Positions 37,501 to 52,700 are shown, counted from the stretch's first letter. The stretch: DNA of 64,000 nucleotides from Anopheles merus (GCF_017562075.2 NW_024427746.1:1-64000); one strand, 5' to 3'. The notes: generated by a model from the sequence alone, not told the origin. Translations and numbers: made by a program.

Positions 37501-40500
37501 AAAGTGATGTATGGAGCAGTTGTAGAACTTTGTAAGACCTTTCCAAAACTGTGCCCAACGTCTGTCTAGGTCAAACAGCGACAAAGTTATGGCCATTTTT
37601 GTGTTTTTCCCATACAAACTTTGAGCCTCAATATCTCGGAAACGGTAAGAGATAGCTCCAAAATTTATATCTGTGAAAAAGTCTTAGAATTGTCCATTGT
37701 ATCTAAAAATTCACCTTTGGAGCGAATCCGTGAGATGAAATTTTTCGAAAATTTTGAGAAGTCCGAACTATAGGGTAAAATACACTAAGGTGGGGGTGGG
37801 TGAATTGCTTATATCTTTGGAACGGAGCCCCGGAGCGAAAAATGAGCGTTTAGCAAAAGTGCTTAGAATCACGTTTTACATCCGACTAGTCGATAATAAC
37901 AGCGATTTTCCGACATTGAGTTTTCCGCCACTTTTCCGCCTAAGTCCTGGTGCGCAAAATGCCCCCTTTTTGGACGTTTAGGCCGCTGCACAGGCGAAAG
38001 CACAGCCCGGAGGGCAAAGTGATGTATGGAGCAGTTGTAGAACTTTGTAAGACCTTTCCAAAACTGTGCCCAACGTCTGTCTAGGTCAAACAGCGACAAA
38101 GTTATGGCCATTTTTGTGTTTTTCCCATACAAACTTTGAGCCTCAATATCTCGGAAACGGTAAGAGATAGCTCCAAAATTTATATCTGTGAAAAAGTCTT
38201 AGAATTGTCCATTGTATCTAAAAATTCACCTTTGGAGCGAATCCGTGAGATGAAATTTTTCGAAAATTTTGAGAAGTCCGAACTATAGGGTAAAATACAC
38301 TAAGGTGGGGGTGGGTGAATTGCTTATATCTTTGGAACGGAGCCCCGGAGCGAAAAATGAGCGTTTAGCAAAAGTGCTTAGAATCACGTTTTACATCCGA
38401 CTAGTCGATAATAACAGCGATTTTCCGACATTGAGTTTTCCGCCACTTTTCCGCCTAAGTCCTGGTGCGCAAAATGCCCCCTTTTTGGACGTTTAGGCCG
38501 CTGCACAGGCGAAAGCACAGCCCGGAGGGCAAAGTGATGTATGGAGCAGTTGTAGAACTTTGTAAGACCTTTCCAAAACTGTGCCCAACGTCTGTCTAGG
38601 TCAAACAGCGACAAAGTTATGGCCATTTTTGTGTTTTTCCCATACAAACTTTGAGCCTCAATATCTCGGAAACGGTAAGAGATAGCTCCAAAATTTATAT
38701 CTGTGAAAAAGTCTTAGAATTGTCCATTGTATCTAAAAATTCACCTTTGGAGCGAATCCGTGAGATGAAATTTTTCGAAAATTTTGAGAAGTCCGAACTA
38801 TAGGGTAAAATACACTAAGGTGGGGGTGGGTGAATTGCTTATATCTTTGGAACGGAGCCCCGGAGCGAAAAATGAGCGTTTAGCAAAAGTGCTTAGAATC
38901 ACGTTTTACATCCGACTAGTCGATAATAACAGCGATTTTCCGACATTGAGTTTTCCGCCACTTTTCCGCCTAAGTCCTGGTGCGCAAAATGCCCCCTTTT
39001 TGGACGTTTAGGCCGCTGCACAGGCGAAAGCACAGCCCGGAGGGCAAAGTGATGTATGGAGCAGTTGTAGAACTTTGTAAGACCTTTCCAAAACTGTGCC
39101 CAACGTCTGTCTAGGTCAAACAGCGACAAAGTTATGGCCATTTTTGTGTTTTTCCCATACAAACTTTGAGCCTCAATATCTCGGAAACGGTAAGAGATAG
39201 CTCCAAAATTTATATCTGTGAAAAAGTCTTAGAATTGTCCATTGTATCTAAAAATTCACCTTTGGAGCGAATCCGTGAGATGAAATTTTTCGAAAATTTT
39301 GAGAAGTCCGAACTATAGGGTAAAATACACTAAGGTGGGGGTGGGTGAATTGCTTATATCTTTGGAACGGAGCCCCGGAGCGAAAAATGAGCGTTTAGCA
39401 AAAGTGCTTAGAATCACGTTTTACATCCGACTAGTCGATAATAACAGCGATTTTCCGACATTGAGTTTTCCGCCACTTTTCCGCCTAAGTCCTGGTGCGC
39501 AAAATGCCCCCTTTTTGGACGTTTAGGCCGCTGCACAGGCGAAAGCACAGCCCGGAGGGCAAAGTGATGTATGGAGCAGTTGTAGAACTTTGTAAGACCT
39601 TTCCAAAACTGTGCCCAACGTCTGTCTAGGTCAAACAGCGACAAAGTTATGGCCATTTTTGTGTTTTTCCCATACAAACTTTGAGCCTCAATATCTCGGA
39701 AACGGTAAGAGATAGCTCCAAAATTTATATCTGTGAAAAAGTCTTAGAATTGTCCATTGTATCTAAAAATTCACCTTTGGAGCGAATCCGTGAGATGAAA
39801 TTTTTCGAAAATTTTGAGAAGTCCGAACTATAGGGTAAAATACACTAAGGCGGGGGTGGGTGAATTGCTTATATCTTTGGAACGGAGCCCCGGAGCGAAA
39901 AATGAGCGTTTAGCAAAAGTGCTTAGAATCACGTTTTACATCCGACTAGTCGATAATAACAGCGATTTTCCGACATTGAGTTTTCCGCCACTTTTCCGCC
40001 TAAGTCCTGGTGCGCAAAATGCCCCCTTTTTGGACGTTTAGGCCGCTGCACAGGCGAAAGCACAGCCCGGAGGGCAAAGTGATGTATGGAGCAGTTGTAG
40101 AACTTTGTAAGACCTTTCCAAAACTGTGCCCAACGTCTGTCTAGGTCAAACAGCGACAAAGTTATGGCCATTTTTGTGTTTTTCCCATACAAACTTTGAG
40201 CCTCAATATCTCGGAAACGGTAAGAGATAGCTCCAAAATTTATATCTGTGAAAAAGTCTTAGAATTGTCCATTGTATCTAAAAATTCACCTTTGGAGCGA
40301 ATCCGTGAGATGAAATTTTTCGAAAATTTTGAGAAGTCCGAACTATAGGGTAAAATACACTAAGGTGGGGGTGGGTGAATTGCTTATATCTTTGGAACGG
40401 AGCCCCGGAGCGAAAAATGAGCGTTTAGCAAAAGTGCTTAGAATCACGTTTTACATCCGACTAGTCGATAATAACAGCGATTTTCCGACATTGAGTTTTC

Positions 40501-43500
40501 CGCCACTTTTCCGCCTAAGTCCTGGTGCGCAAAATGCCCCCTTTTTGGACGTTTAGGCCGCTGCACAGGCGAAAGCACAGCCCGGAGGGCAAAGTGATGT
40601 ATGGAGCAGTTGTAGAACTTTGTAAGACCTTTCCAAAACTGTGCCCAACGTCTGTCTAGGTCAAACAGCGACAAAGTTATGGCCATTTTTGTGTTTTTCC
40701 CATACAAACTTTGAGCCTCAATATCTCGGAAACGGTAAGAGATAGCTCCAAAATTTATATCTGTGAAAAAGTCTTAGAATTGTCCATTGTATCTAAAAAT
40801 TCACCTTTGGAGCGAATCCGTGAGATGAAATTTTTCGAAAATTTTGAGAAGTCCGAACTATAGGGTAAAATACACTAAGGTGGGGGTGGGTGAATTGCTT
40901 ATATCTTTGGAACGGAGCCCCGGAGCGAAAAATGAGCGTTTAGCAAAAGTGCTTAGAATCACGTTTTACATCCGACTAGTCGATAATAACAGCGATTTTC
41001 CGACATTGAGTTTTCCGCCACTTTTCCGCCTAAGTCCTGGTGCGCAAAATGCCCCCTTTTTGGACGTTTAGGCCGCTGCACAGGCGAAAGCACAGCCCGG
41101 AGGGCAAAGTGATGTATGGAGCAGTTGTAGAACTTTGTAAGACCTTTCCAAAACTGTGCCCAACGTCTGTCTAGGTCAAACAGCGACAAAGTTATGGCCA
41201 TTTTTGTGTTTTTCCCATACAAACTTTGAGCCTCAATATCTCGGAAACGGTAAGAGATAGCTCCAAAATTTATATCTGTGAAAAAGTCTTAGAATTGTCC
41301 ATTGTATCTAAAAATTCACCTTTGGAGCGAATCCGTGAGATGAAATTTTTCGAAAATTTTGAGAAGTCCGAACTATAGGGTAAAATACACTAAGGTGGGG
41401 GTGGGTGAATTGCTTATATCTTTGGAACGGAGCCCCGGAGCGAAAAATGAGCGTTTAGCAAAAGTGCTTAGAATCACGTTTTACATCCGACTAGTCGATA
41501 ATAACAGCGATTTTCCGACATTGAGTTTTCCGCCACTTTTCCGCCTAAGTCCTGGTGCGCAAAATGCCCCCTTTTTGGACGTTTAGGCCGCTGCACAGGC
41601 GAAAGCACAGCCCGGAGGGCAAAGTGATGTATGGAGCAGTTGTAGAACTTTGTAAGACCTTTCCAAAACTGTGCCCAACGTCTGTCTAGGTCAAACAGCG
41701 ACAAAGTTATGGCCATTTTTGTGTTTTTCCCATACAAACTTTGAGCCTCAATATCTCGGAAACGGTAAGAGATAGCTCCAAAATTTATATCTGTGAAAAA
41801 GTCTTAGAATTGTCCATTGTATCTAAAAATTCACCTTTGGAGCGAATCCGTGAGATGAAATTTTTCGAAAATTTTGAGAAGTCCGAACTATAGGGTAAAA
41901 TACACTAAGGTGGGGGTGGGTGAATTGCTTATATCTTTGGAACGGAGCCCCGGAGCGAAAAATGAGCGTTTAGCAAAAGTGCTTAGAATCACGTTTTACA
42001 TCCGACTAGTCGATAATAACAGCGATTTTCCGACATTGAGTTTTCCGCCACTTTTCCGCCTAAGTCCTGGTGCGCAAAATGCCCCCTTTTTGGACGTTTA
42101 GGCCGCTGCACAGGCGAAAGCACAGCCCGGAGGGCAAAGTGATGTATGGAGCAGTTGTAGAACTTTGTAAGACCTTTCCAAAACTGTGCCCAACGTCTGT
42201 CTAGGTCAAACAGCGACAAAGTTATGGCCATTTTTGTGTTTTTCCCATACAAACTTTGAGCCTCAATATCTCGGAAACGGTAAGAGATAGCTCCAAAATT
42301 TATATCTGTGAAAAAGTCTTAGAATTGTCCATTGTATCTAAAAATTCACCTTTGGAGCGAATCCGTGAGATGAAATTTTTCGAAAATTTTGAGAAGTCCG
42401 AACTATAGGGTAAAATACACTAAGGTGGGGGTGGGTGAATTGCTTATATCTTTGGAACGGAGCCCCGGAGCGAAAAATGAGCGTTTAGCAAAAGTGCTTA
42501 GAATCACGTTTTACATCCGACTAGTCGATAATAACAGCGATTTTCCGACATTGAGTTTTCCGCCACTTTTCCGCCTAAGTCCTGGTGCGCAAAATGCCCC
42601 CTTTTTGGACGTTTAGGCCGCTGCACAGGCGAAAGCACAGCCCGGAGGGCAAAGTGATGTATGGAGCAGTTGTAGAACTTTGTAAGACCTTTCCAAAACT
42701 GTGCCCAACGTCTGTCTAGGTCAAACAGCGACAAAGTTATGGCCATTTTTGTGTTTTTCCCATACAAACTTTGAGCCTCAATATCTCGGAAACGGTAAGA
42801 GATAGCTCCAAAATTTATATCTGTGAAAAAGTCTTAGAATTGTCCATTGTATCTAAAAATTCACCTTTGGAGCGAATCCGTGAGATGAAATTTTTCGAAA
42901 ATTTTGAGAAGTCCGAACTATAGGGTAAAATACACTAAGGCGGGGGTGGGTGAATTGCTTATATCTTTGGAACGGAGCCCCGGAGCGAAAAATGAGCGTT
43001 TAGCAAAAGTGCTTAGAATCACGTTTTACATCCGACTAGTCGATAATAACAGCGATTTTCCGACATTGAGTTTTCCGCCACTTTTCCGCCTAAGTCCTGG
43101 TGCGCAAAATGCCCCCTTTTTGGACGTTTAGGCCGCTGCACAGGCGAAAGCACAGCCCGGAGGGCAAAGTGATGTATGGAGCAGTTGTAGAACTTTGTAA
43201 GACCTTTCCAAAACTGTGCCCAACGTCTGTCTAGGTCAAACAGCGACAAAGTTATGGCCATTTTTGTGTTTTTCCCATACAAACTTTGAGCCTCAATATC
43301 TCGGAAACGGTAAGAGATAGCTCCAAAATTTATATCTGTGAAAAAGTCTTAGAATTGTCCATTGTATCTAAAAATTCACCTTTGGAGCGAATCCGTGAGA
43401 TGAAATTTTTCGAAAATTTTGAGAAGTCCGAACTATAGGGTAAAATACACTAAGGTGGGGGTGGGTGAATTGCTTATATCTTTGGAACGGAGCCCCGGAG

Positions 43501-43790
43501 CGAAAAATGAGCGTTTAGCAAAAGTGCTTAGAATCACGTTTTACATCCGACTAGTCGATAATAACAGCGATTTTCCGACATTGAGTTTTCCGCCACTTTT
43601 CCGCCTAAGTCCTGGTGCGCAAAATGCCCCCTTTTTGGACGTTTAGGCCGCTGCACAGGCGAAAGCACAGCCCGGAGGGCAAAGTGATGTATGGAGCAGT
43701 TGTAGAACTTTGTAAGACCTTTCCAAAACTGTGCCCAACGTCTGTCTAGGTCAAACAGCGACAAAGTTATGGCCATTTTTGTGTTTTTCC

Positions 43791-46700
43791 CATACAAACT
43801 TTGACCCTTAATATCTCGGAAACGGTAAGAGATAGCTCCAAAATTTATATCTGTGAAAAAGTCTTAGAATTGTCCATTGTATCTAAAAATTCACCTTTGG
43901 AGCGAATCCGTGAGATGAAATTTTTCGAAAATTTTGAGAAGTCCGAACTATAGGGTAAAATACACTAAGGCGGGGGTGGGTGAATTGCTTATATCTTTGG
44001 AACGGAGCCCCGGAGCGAAAAATGAGCGTTTAGCAAAAGTGCTTAGAATCACGTTTTACATCCGACTAGTCGATAATAACAGCGATTTTCCGACATTGAG
44101 TTTTCCGCCACTTTTCCGCCTAAGTCCTGGTGCGCAAAATGCCCCCTTTTTGGACGTTTAGGCCGCTGCACAGGCGAAAGCACAGCCCGGAGGGCAAAGT
44201 GATGTATGGAGCAGTTGTAGAACTTTGTAAGACCTTTCCAAAACTGTGCCCAACGTCTGTCTAGGTCAAACAGCGACAAAGTTATGGCCATTTTTGTGTT
44301 TTTCCCATACAAACTTTGACCCTCAATATCTCGGAAACGGTAAGAGATAGCTCCAAAATTTATATCTGTGAAAAAGTCTTAGAATTGTCCATTGTATCTA
44401 AAAATTCACCTTTGGAGCGAATCCGTGAGATGAAATTTTTCGAAAATTTTGAGAAGTCCGAACTATAGGGTAAAATACACTAAGGCGGGGGTGGGTGAAT
44501 TGCTTATATCTTTGGAACGGAGCCCCGGAGCGAAAAATGAGCGTTTAGCAAAAGTGCTTAGAATCACGTTTTACATCCGACTAGTCGATAATAACAGCGA
44601 TTTTCCGACATTGAGTTTTCCGCCACTTTTCCGCCTAAGTCCTGGTGCGCAAAATGCCCCCTTTTTGGACGTTTAGGCCGCTGCACAGGCGAAAGCACAG
44701 CCCGGAGGGCAAAGTGATGTATGGAGCAGTTGTAGAACTTTGTAAGACCTTTCCAAAACTGTGCCCAACGTCTGTCTAGGTCAAACAGCGACAAAGTTAT
44801 GGCCATTTTTGTGTTTTTCCCATACAAACTTTAACCCTTAATATCTCGGAAACGGTAAGAGATAGCTCCAAAATTTATATCTGTGAAAAAGTCTTAGAAT
44901 TGTCCATTGTATCTAAAAATTCACCTTTGGAGCGAATCCGTGAGATGAAATTTTTCGAAAATTTTGAGAAGTCCGAACTATAGGGTAAAATACACTAAGG
45001 TGGGGGTGGGTGAATTGCTTATATCTTTGGAACGGAGCCCCGGAGCGAAAAATGAGCGTTTAGCAAAAGTGCTTAGAATCACGTTTTACATCCGACTAGT
45101 CGATAATAACAGCGATTTTCCGACATTGAGTTTTCCGCCACTTTTCCGCCTAAGTCCTGGTGCGCAAAATGCCCCCTTTTGGACGTTTAGGCCGCTGCAC
45201 AGGCGAAAGCACAGCCCGGAGGGCAAAGTGATGTATGGAGCAGTTGTAGAACTTTGTAAGACCTTTCCAAAACTGTGCCCAACGTCTGTCTAGGTCAAAC
45301 AGCGACAAAGTTATGGCCATTTTTGTGTTTTTCCCATACAAACTTTGACCCTTAATATCTCGGAAACGGTAAGAGATAGCTCCAAAATTTATATCTGTGA
45401 AAAAGTCTTAGAATTGTCCATTGTATCTAAAAATTCACCTTTGGAGCGAATCCGTGAGATGAAATTTTTCGAAAATTTTGAGAAGTCCGAACTATAGGGT
45501 AAAATACACTAAGGCGGGGGTGGGTGAATTGCTTATATCTTTGGAACGGAGCCCCGGAGCGAAAAATGAGCGTTTAGCAAAAGTGCTTAGAATCACGTTT
45601 TACATCCGACTAGTCGATAATAACAGCGATTTTCCGACATTGAGTTTTCCGCCACTTTTCCGCCTAAGTCCTGGTGCGCAAAATGCCCCCTTTTTGGACG
45701 TTTAGGCCGCTGCACAGGCGAAAGCACAGCCCGGAGGGCAAAGTGATGTATGGAGCAGTTGTAGAACTTTGTAAGACCTTTCCAAAACTGTGCCCAACGT
45801 CTGTCTAGGTCAAACAGCGACAAAGTTATGGCCATTTTTGTGTTTTTCCCATACAAACTTTGAGCCTCAATATCTCGGAAACGGTAAGAGATAGCTCCAA
45901 AATTTATATCTGTGAAAAAGTCTTAGAATTGTCCATTGTATCTAAAAATTCACCTTTGGAGCGAATCCGTGAGATGAAATTTTTCGAAAATTTTGAGAAG
46001 TCCGAACTATAGGGTAAAATACACTAAGGTGGGGGTGGGTGAATTGCTTATATCTTTGGAACGGAGCCCCGGAGCGAAAAATGAGCGTTTAGCAAAAGTG
46101 CTTAGAATCACGTTTTACATCCGACTAGTCGATAATAACAGCGATTTTCCGACATTGAGTTTTCCGCCACTTTTCCGCCTAAGTCCTGGTGCGCAAAATG
46201 CCCCCTTTTTGGACGTTTAGGCCGCTGCACAGGCGAAAGCACAGCCCGGAGGGCAAAGTGATGTATGGAGCAGTTGTAGAACTTTGTAAGACCTTTCCAA
46301 AACTGTGCCCAACGTCTGTCTAGGTCAAACAGCGACAAAGTTATGGCCATTTTTGTGTTTTTCCCATACAAACTTTGAGCCTCAATATCTCGGAAACGGT
46401 AAGAGATAGCTCCAAAATTTATATCTGTGAAAAAGTCTTAGAATTGTCCATTGTATCTAAAAATTCACCTTTGGAGCGAATCCGTGAGATGAAATTTTTC
46501 GAAAATTTTGAGAAGTCCGAACTATAGGGTAAAATACACTAAGGTGGGGGTGGGTGAATTGCTTATATCTTTGGAACGGAGCCCCGGAGCGAAAAATGAG
46601 CGTTTAGCAAAAGTGCTTAGAATCACGTTTTACATCCGACTAGTCGATAATAACAGCGATTTTCCGACATTGAGTTTTCCGCCACTTTTCCGCCTAAGTC

Positions 46701-49700
46701 CTGGTGCGCAAAATGCCCCCTTTTTGGACGTTTAGGCCGCTGCACAGGCGAAAGCACAGCCCGGAGGGCAAAGTGATGTATGGAGCAGTTGTAGAACTTT
46801 GTAAGACCTTTCCAAAACTGTGCCCAACGTCTGTCTAGGTCAAACAGCGACAAAGTTATGGCCATTTTTGTGTTTTTCCCATACAAACTTTGACCCTCAA
46901 TATCTCGGAAACGGTAAGAGATAGCTCCAAAATTTATATCTGTGAAAAAGTCTTAGAATTGTCCATTGTATCTAAAAATTCACCTTTGGAGCGAATCCGT
47001 GAGATGAAATTTTTCGAAAATTTTGAGAAGTCCGAACTATAGGGTAAAATACACTAAGGTGGGGGTGGGTGAATTGCTTATATCTTTGGAACGGAGCCCC
47101 GGAGCGAAAAATGAGCGTTTAGCAAAAGTGCTTAGAATCACGTTTTACATCCGACTAGTCGATAATAACAGCGATTTTCCGACATTGAGTTTTCCGCCAC
47201 TTTTCCGCCTAAGTCCTGGTGCGCAAAATGCCCCCTTTTTGGACGTTTAGGCCGCTGCACAGGCGAAAGCACAGCCCGGAGGGCAAAGTGATGTATGGAG
47301 CAGTTGTAGAACTTTGTAAGACCTTTCCAAAACTGTGCCCAACGTCTGTCTAGGTCAAACAGCGACAAAGTTATGGCCATTTTTGTGTTTTTCCCATACA
47401 AACTTTAACCCTTAATATCTCGGAAACGGTAAGAGATAGCTCCAAAATTTATATCTGTGAAAAAGTCTTAGAATTGTCCATTGTATCTAAAAATTCACCT
47501 TTGGAGCGAATCCGTGAGATGAAATTTTTCGAAAATTTTGAGAAGTCCGAACTATAGGGTAAAATACACTAAGGTGGGGGTGGGTGAATTGCTTATATCT
47601 TTGGAACGGAGCCCCGGAGCGAAAAATGAGCGTTTAGCAAAAGTGCTTAGAATCACGTTTTACATCCGACTAGTCGATAATAACAGCGATTTTCCGACAT
47701 TGAGTTTTCCGCCACTTTTCCGCCTAAGTCCTGGTGCGCAAAATGCCCCCTTTTTGGACGTTTAGGCCGCTGCACAGGCGAAAGCACAGCCCGGAGGGCA
47801 AAGTGATGTATGGAGCAGTTGTAGAACTTTGTAAGACCTTTCCAAAACTGTGCCCAACGTCTGTCTAGGTCAAACAGCGACAAAGTTATGGCCATTTTTG
47901 TGTTTTTCCCATACAAACTTTGAGCCTCAATATCTCGGAAACGGTAAGAGATAGCTCCAAAATTTATATCTGTGAAAAAGTCTTAGAATTGTCCATTGTA
48001 TCTAAAAATTCACCTTTGGAGCGAATCCGTGAGATGAAATTTTTCGAAAATTTTGAGAAGTCCGAACTATAGGGTAAAATACACTAAGGTGGGGGTGGGT
48101 GAATTGCTTATATCTTTGGAACGGAGCCCCGGAGCGAAAAATGAGCGTTTAGCAAAAGTGCTTAGAATCACGTTTTACATCCGACTAGTCGATAATAACA
48201 GCGATTTTCCGACATTGAGTTTTCCGCCACTTTTCCGCCTAAGTCCTGGTGCGCAAAATGCCCCCTTTTTGGACGTTTAGGCCGCTGCACAGGCGAAAGC
48301 ACAGCCCGGAGGGCAAAGTGATGTATGGAGCAGTTGTAGAACTTTGTAAGACCTTTCCAAAACTGTGCCCAACGTCTGTCTAGGTCAAACAGCGACAAAG
48401 TTATGGCCATTTTTGTGTTTTTCCCATACAAACTTTGAGCCTCAATATCTCGGAAACGGTAAGAGATAGCTCCAAAATTTATATCTGTGAAAAAGTCTTA
48501 GAATTGTCCATTGTATCTAAAAATTCACCTTTGGAGCGAATCCGTGAGATGAAATTTTTCGAAAATTTTGAGAAGTCCGAACTATAGGGTAAAATACACT
48601 AAGGTGGGGGTGGGTGAATTGCTTATATCTTTGGAACGGAGCCCCGGAGCGAAAAATGAGCGTTTAGCAAAAGTGCTTAGAATCACGTTTTACATCCGAC
48701 TAGTCGATAATAACAGCGATTTTCCGACATTGAGTTTTCCGCCACTTTTCCGCCTAAGTCCTGGTGCGCAAAATGCCCCCTTTTGGACGTTTAGGCCGCT
48801 GCACAGGCGAAAGCACAGCCCGGAGGGCAAAGTGATGTATGGAGCAGTTGTAGAACTTTGTAAGACCTTTCCAAAACTGTGCCCAACGTCTGTCTAGGTC
48901 AAACAGCGACAAAGTTATGGCCATTTTTGTGTTTTTCCCATACAAACTTTGAGCCTCAATATCTCGGAAACGGTAAGAGATAGCTCCAAAATTTATATCT
49001 GTGAAAAAGTCTTAGAATTGTCCATTGTATCTAAAAATTCACCTTTGGAGCGAATCCGTGAGATGAAATTTTTCGAAAATTTTGAGAAGTCCGAACTATA
49101 GGGTAAAATACACTAAGGTGGGGGTGGGTGAATTGCTTATATCTTTGGAACGGAGCCCCGGAGCGAAAAATGAGCGTTTAGCAAAAGTGCTTAGAATCAC
49201 GTTTTACATCCGACTAGTCGATAATAACAGCGATTTTCCGACATTGAGTTTTCCGCCACTTTTCCGCCTAAGTCCTGGTGCGCAAAATGCCCCCTTTTTG
49301 GACGTTTAGGCCGCTGCACAGGCGAAAGCACAGCCCGGAGGGCAAAGTGATGTATGGAGCAGTTGTAGAACTTTGTAAGACCTTTCCAAAACTGTGCCCA
49401 ACGTCTGTCTAGGTCAAACAGCGACAAAGTTATGGCCATTTTTGTGTTTTTCCCATACAAACTTTGAGCCTCAATATCTCGGAAACGGTAAGAGATAGCT
49501 CCAAAATTTATATCTGTGAAAAAGTCTTAGAATTGTCCATTGTATCTAAAAATTCACCTTTGGAGCGAATCCGTGAGATGAAATTTTTCGAAAATTTTGA
49601 GAAGTCCGAACTATAGGGTAAAATACACTAAGGTGGGGGTGGGTGAATTGCTTATATCTTTGGAACGGAGCCCCGGAGCGAAAAATGAGCGTTTAGCAAA

Positions 49701-52700
49701 AGTGCTTAGAATCACGTTTTACATCCGACTAGTCGATAATAACAGCGATTTTCCGACATTGAGTTTTCCGCCACTTTTCCGCCTAAGTCCTGGTGCGCAA
49801 AATGCCCCCTTTTTGGACGTTTAGGCCGCTGCACAGGCGAAAGCACAGCCCGGAGGGCAAAGTGATGTATGGAGCAGTTGTAGAACTTTGTAAGACCTTT
49901 CCAAAACTGTGCCCAACGTCTGTCTAGGTCAAACAGCGACAAAGTTATGGCCATTTTTGTGTTTTTCCCATACAAACTTTGAGCCTCAATATCTCGGAAA
50001 CGGTAAGAGATAGCTCCAAAATTTATATCTGTGAAAAAGTCTTAGAATTGTCCATTGTATCTAAAAATTCACCTTTGGAGCGAATCCGTGAGATGAAATT
50101 TTTCGAAAATTTTGAGAAGTCCGAACTATAGGGTAAAATACACTAAGGTGGGGGTGGGTGAATTGCTTATATCTTTGGAACGGAGCCCCGGAGCGAAAAA
50201 TGAGCGTTTAGCAAAAGTGCTTAGAATCACGTTTTACATCCGACTAGTCGATAATAACAGCGATTTTCCGACATTGAGTTTTCCGCCACTTTTCCGCCTA
50301 AGTCCTGGTGCGCAAAATGCCCCCTTTTTGGACGTTTAGGCCGCTGCACAGGCGAAAGCACAGCCCGGAGGGCAAAGTGATGTATGGAGCAGTTGTAGAA
50401 CTTTGTAAGACCTTTCCAAAACTGTGCCCAACGTCTGTCTAGGTCAAACAGCGACAAAGTTATGGCCATTTTTGTGTTTTTCCCATACAAACTTTGACCC
50501 TCAATATCTCGGAAACGGTAAGAGATAGCTCCAAAATTTATATCTGTGAAAAAGTCTTAGAATTGTCCATTGTATCTAAAAATTCACCTTTGGAGCGAAT
50601 CCGTGAGATGAAATTTTTCGAAAATTTTGAGAAGTCCGAACTATAGGGTAAAATACACTAAGGTGGGGGTGGGTGAATTGCTTATATCTTTGGAACGGAG
50701 CCCCGGAGCGAAAAATGAGCGTTTAGCAAAAGTGCTTAGAATCACGTTTTACATCCGACTAGTCGATAATAACAGCGATTTTCCGACATTGAGTTTTCCG
50801 CCACTTTTCCGCCTAAGTCCTGGTGCGCAAAATGCCCCCTTTTTGGACGTTTAGGCCGCTGCACAGGCGAAAGCACAGCCCGGAGGGCAAAGTGATGTAT
50901 GGAGCAGTTGTAGAACTTTGTAAGACCTTTCCAAAACTGTGCCCAACGTCTGTCTAGGTCAAACAGCGACAAAGTTATGGCCATTTTTGTGTTTTTCCCA
51001 TACAAACTTTGAGCCTCAATATCTCGGAAACGGTAAGAGATAGCTCCAAAATTTATATCTGTGAAAAAGTCTTAGAATTGTCCATTGTATCTAAAAATTC
51101 ACCTTTGGAGCGAATCCGTGAGATGAAATTTTTCGAAAATTTTGAGAAGTCCGAACTATAGGGTAAAATACACTAAGGCGGGGGTGGGTGAATTGCTTAT
51201 ATCTTTGGAACGGAGCCCCGGAGCGAAAAATGAGCGTTTAGCAAAAGTGCTTAGAATCACGTTTTACATCCGACTAGTCGATAATAACAGCGATTTTCCG
51301 ACATTGAGTTTTCCGCCACTTTTCCGCCTAAGTCCTGGTGCGCAAAATGCCCCCTTTTGGACGTTTAGGCCGCTGCACAGGCGAAAGCACAGCCCGGAGG
51401 GCAAAGTGATGTATGGAGCAGTTGTAGAACTTTGTAAGACCTTTCCAAAACTGTGCCCAACGTCTGTCTAGGTCAAACAGCGACAAAGTTATGGCCATTT
51501 TTGTGTTTTTCCCATACAAACTTTGAGCCTCAATATCTCGGAAACGGTAAGAGATAGCTCCAAAATTTATATCTGTGAAAAAGTCTTAGAATTGTCCATT
51601 GTATCTAAAAATTCACCTTTGGAGCGAATCCGTGAGATGAAATTTTTCGAAAATTTTGAGAAGTCCGAACTATAGGGTAAAATACACTAAGGTGGGGGTG
51701 GGTGAATTGCTTATATCTTTGGAACGGAGCCCCGGAGCGAAAAATGAGCGTTTAGCAAAAGTGCTTAGAATCACGTTTTACATCCGACTAGTCGATAATA
51801 ACAGCGATTTTCCGACATTGAGTTTTCCGCCACTTTTCCGCCTAAGTCCTGGTGCGCAAAATGCCCCCTTTTTGGACGTTTAGGCCGCTGCACAGGCGAA
51901 AGCACAGCCCGGAGGGCAAAGTGATGTATGGAGCAGTTGTAGAACTTTGTAAGACCTTTCCAAAACTGTGCCCAACGTCTGTCTAGGTCAAACAGCGACA
52001 AAGTTATGGCCATTTTTGTGTTTTTCCCATACAAACTTTGACCCTTAATATCTCGGAAACGGTAAGAGATAGCTCCAAAATTTATATCTGTGAAAAAGTC
52101 TTAGAATTGTCCATTGTATCTAAAAATTCACCTTTGGAGCGAATCCGTGAGATGAAATTTTTCGAAAATTTTGAGAAGTCCGAACTATAGGGTAAAATAC
52201 ACTAAGGCGGGGGTGGGTGAATTGCTTATATCTTTGGAACGGAGCCCCGGAGCGAAAAATGAGCGTTTAGCAAAAGTGCTTAGAATCACGTTTTACATCC
52301 GACTAGTCGATAATAACAGCGATTTTCCGACATTGAGTTTTCCGCCACTTTTCCGCCTAAGTCCTGGTGCGCAAAATGCCCCCTTTTTGGACGTTTAGGC
52401 CGCTGCACAGGCGAAAGCACAGCCCGGAGGGCAAAGTGATGTATGGAGCAGTTGTAGAACTTTGTAAGACCTTTCCAAAACTGTGCCCAACGTCTGTCTA
52501 GGTCAAATAGCGACAAAGTTATGGCCATTTTTGTGTTTTTCCCATACAAACTTTGAGCCTCAATATCTCGGAAACGGTAAGAGATAGCTCCAAAATTTAT
52601 ATCTGTGAAAAAGTCTTAGAATTGTCCATTGTATCTAAAAATTCACCTTTGGAGCGAATCCGTGAGATGAAATTTTTCGAAAATTTTGAGAAGTCCGAAC

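Larger units (their letters stand above)
17525..43790 (+). repeat. Homogeneous core, 51 units
   Basis: Fifty-one units, nearly all exactly 515 bp. The exceptions I found are one-base gains in the T5/CCC region (units at 18555, 22676, 23192, 23708) and a 3-bp loss in the unit at 25769. Runs of successive units look identical by eye, the longest from 30401 to 34520 (8 units), with others at 26281-28855, 37611-39670 and 40186-42760. The differences seen are almost all at m13, m15, m19, m181 and m481. This degree of identity fits recent amplification or efficient homogenisation by unequal exchange or gene conversion, which is the accepted explanation for such arrays. It could also reflect consensus smoothing. 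Confidence 0.93.

Noticed and set aside
17525..43790. Higher-order repeat with a fixed number of units
   Set aside because: Variants at m13, m15, m19, m181 and m481 are scattered without a constant spacing that I could see. A computed autocorrelation would be decisive.
44821..44846. Telomere-like TTAACCC in the TTAACCCTTA variant
   Set aside because: It is a single occurrence per variant unit, made by substitutions in TTGAGCCTCA, and not a tandem run of any telomere motif.
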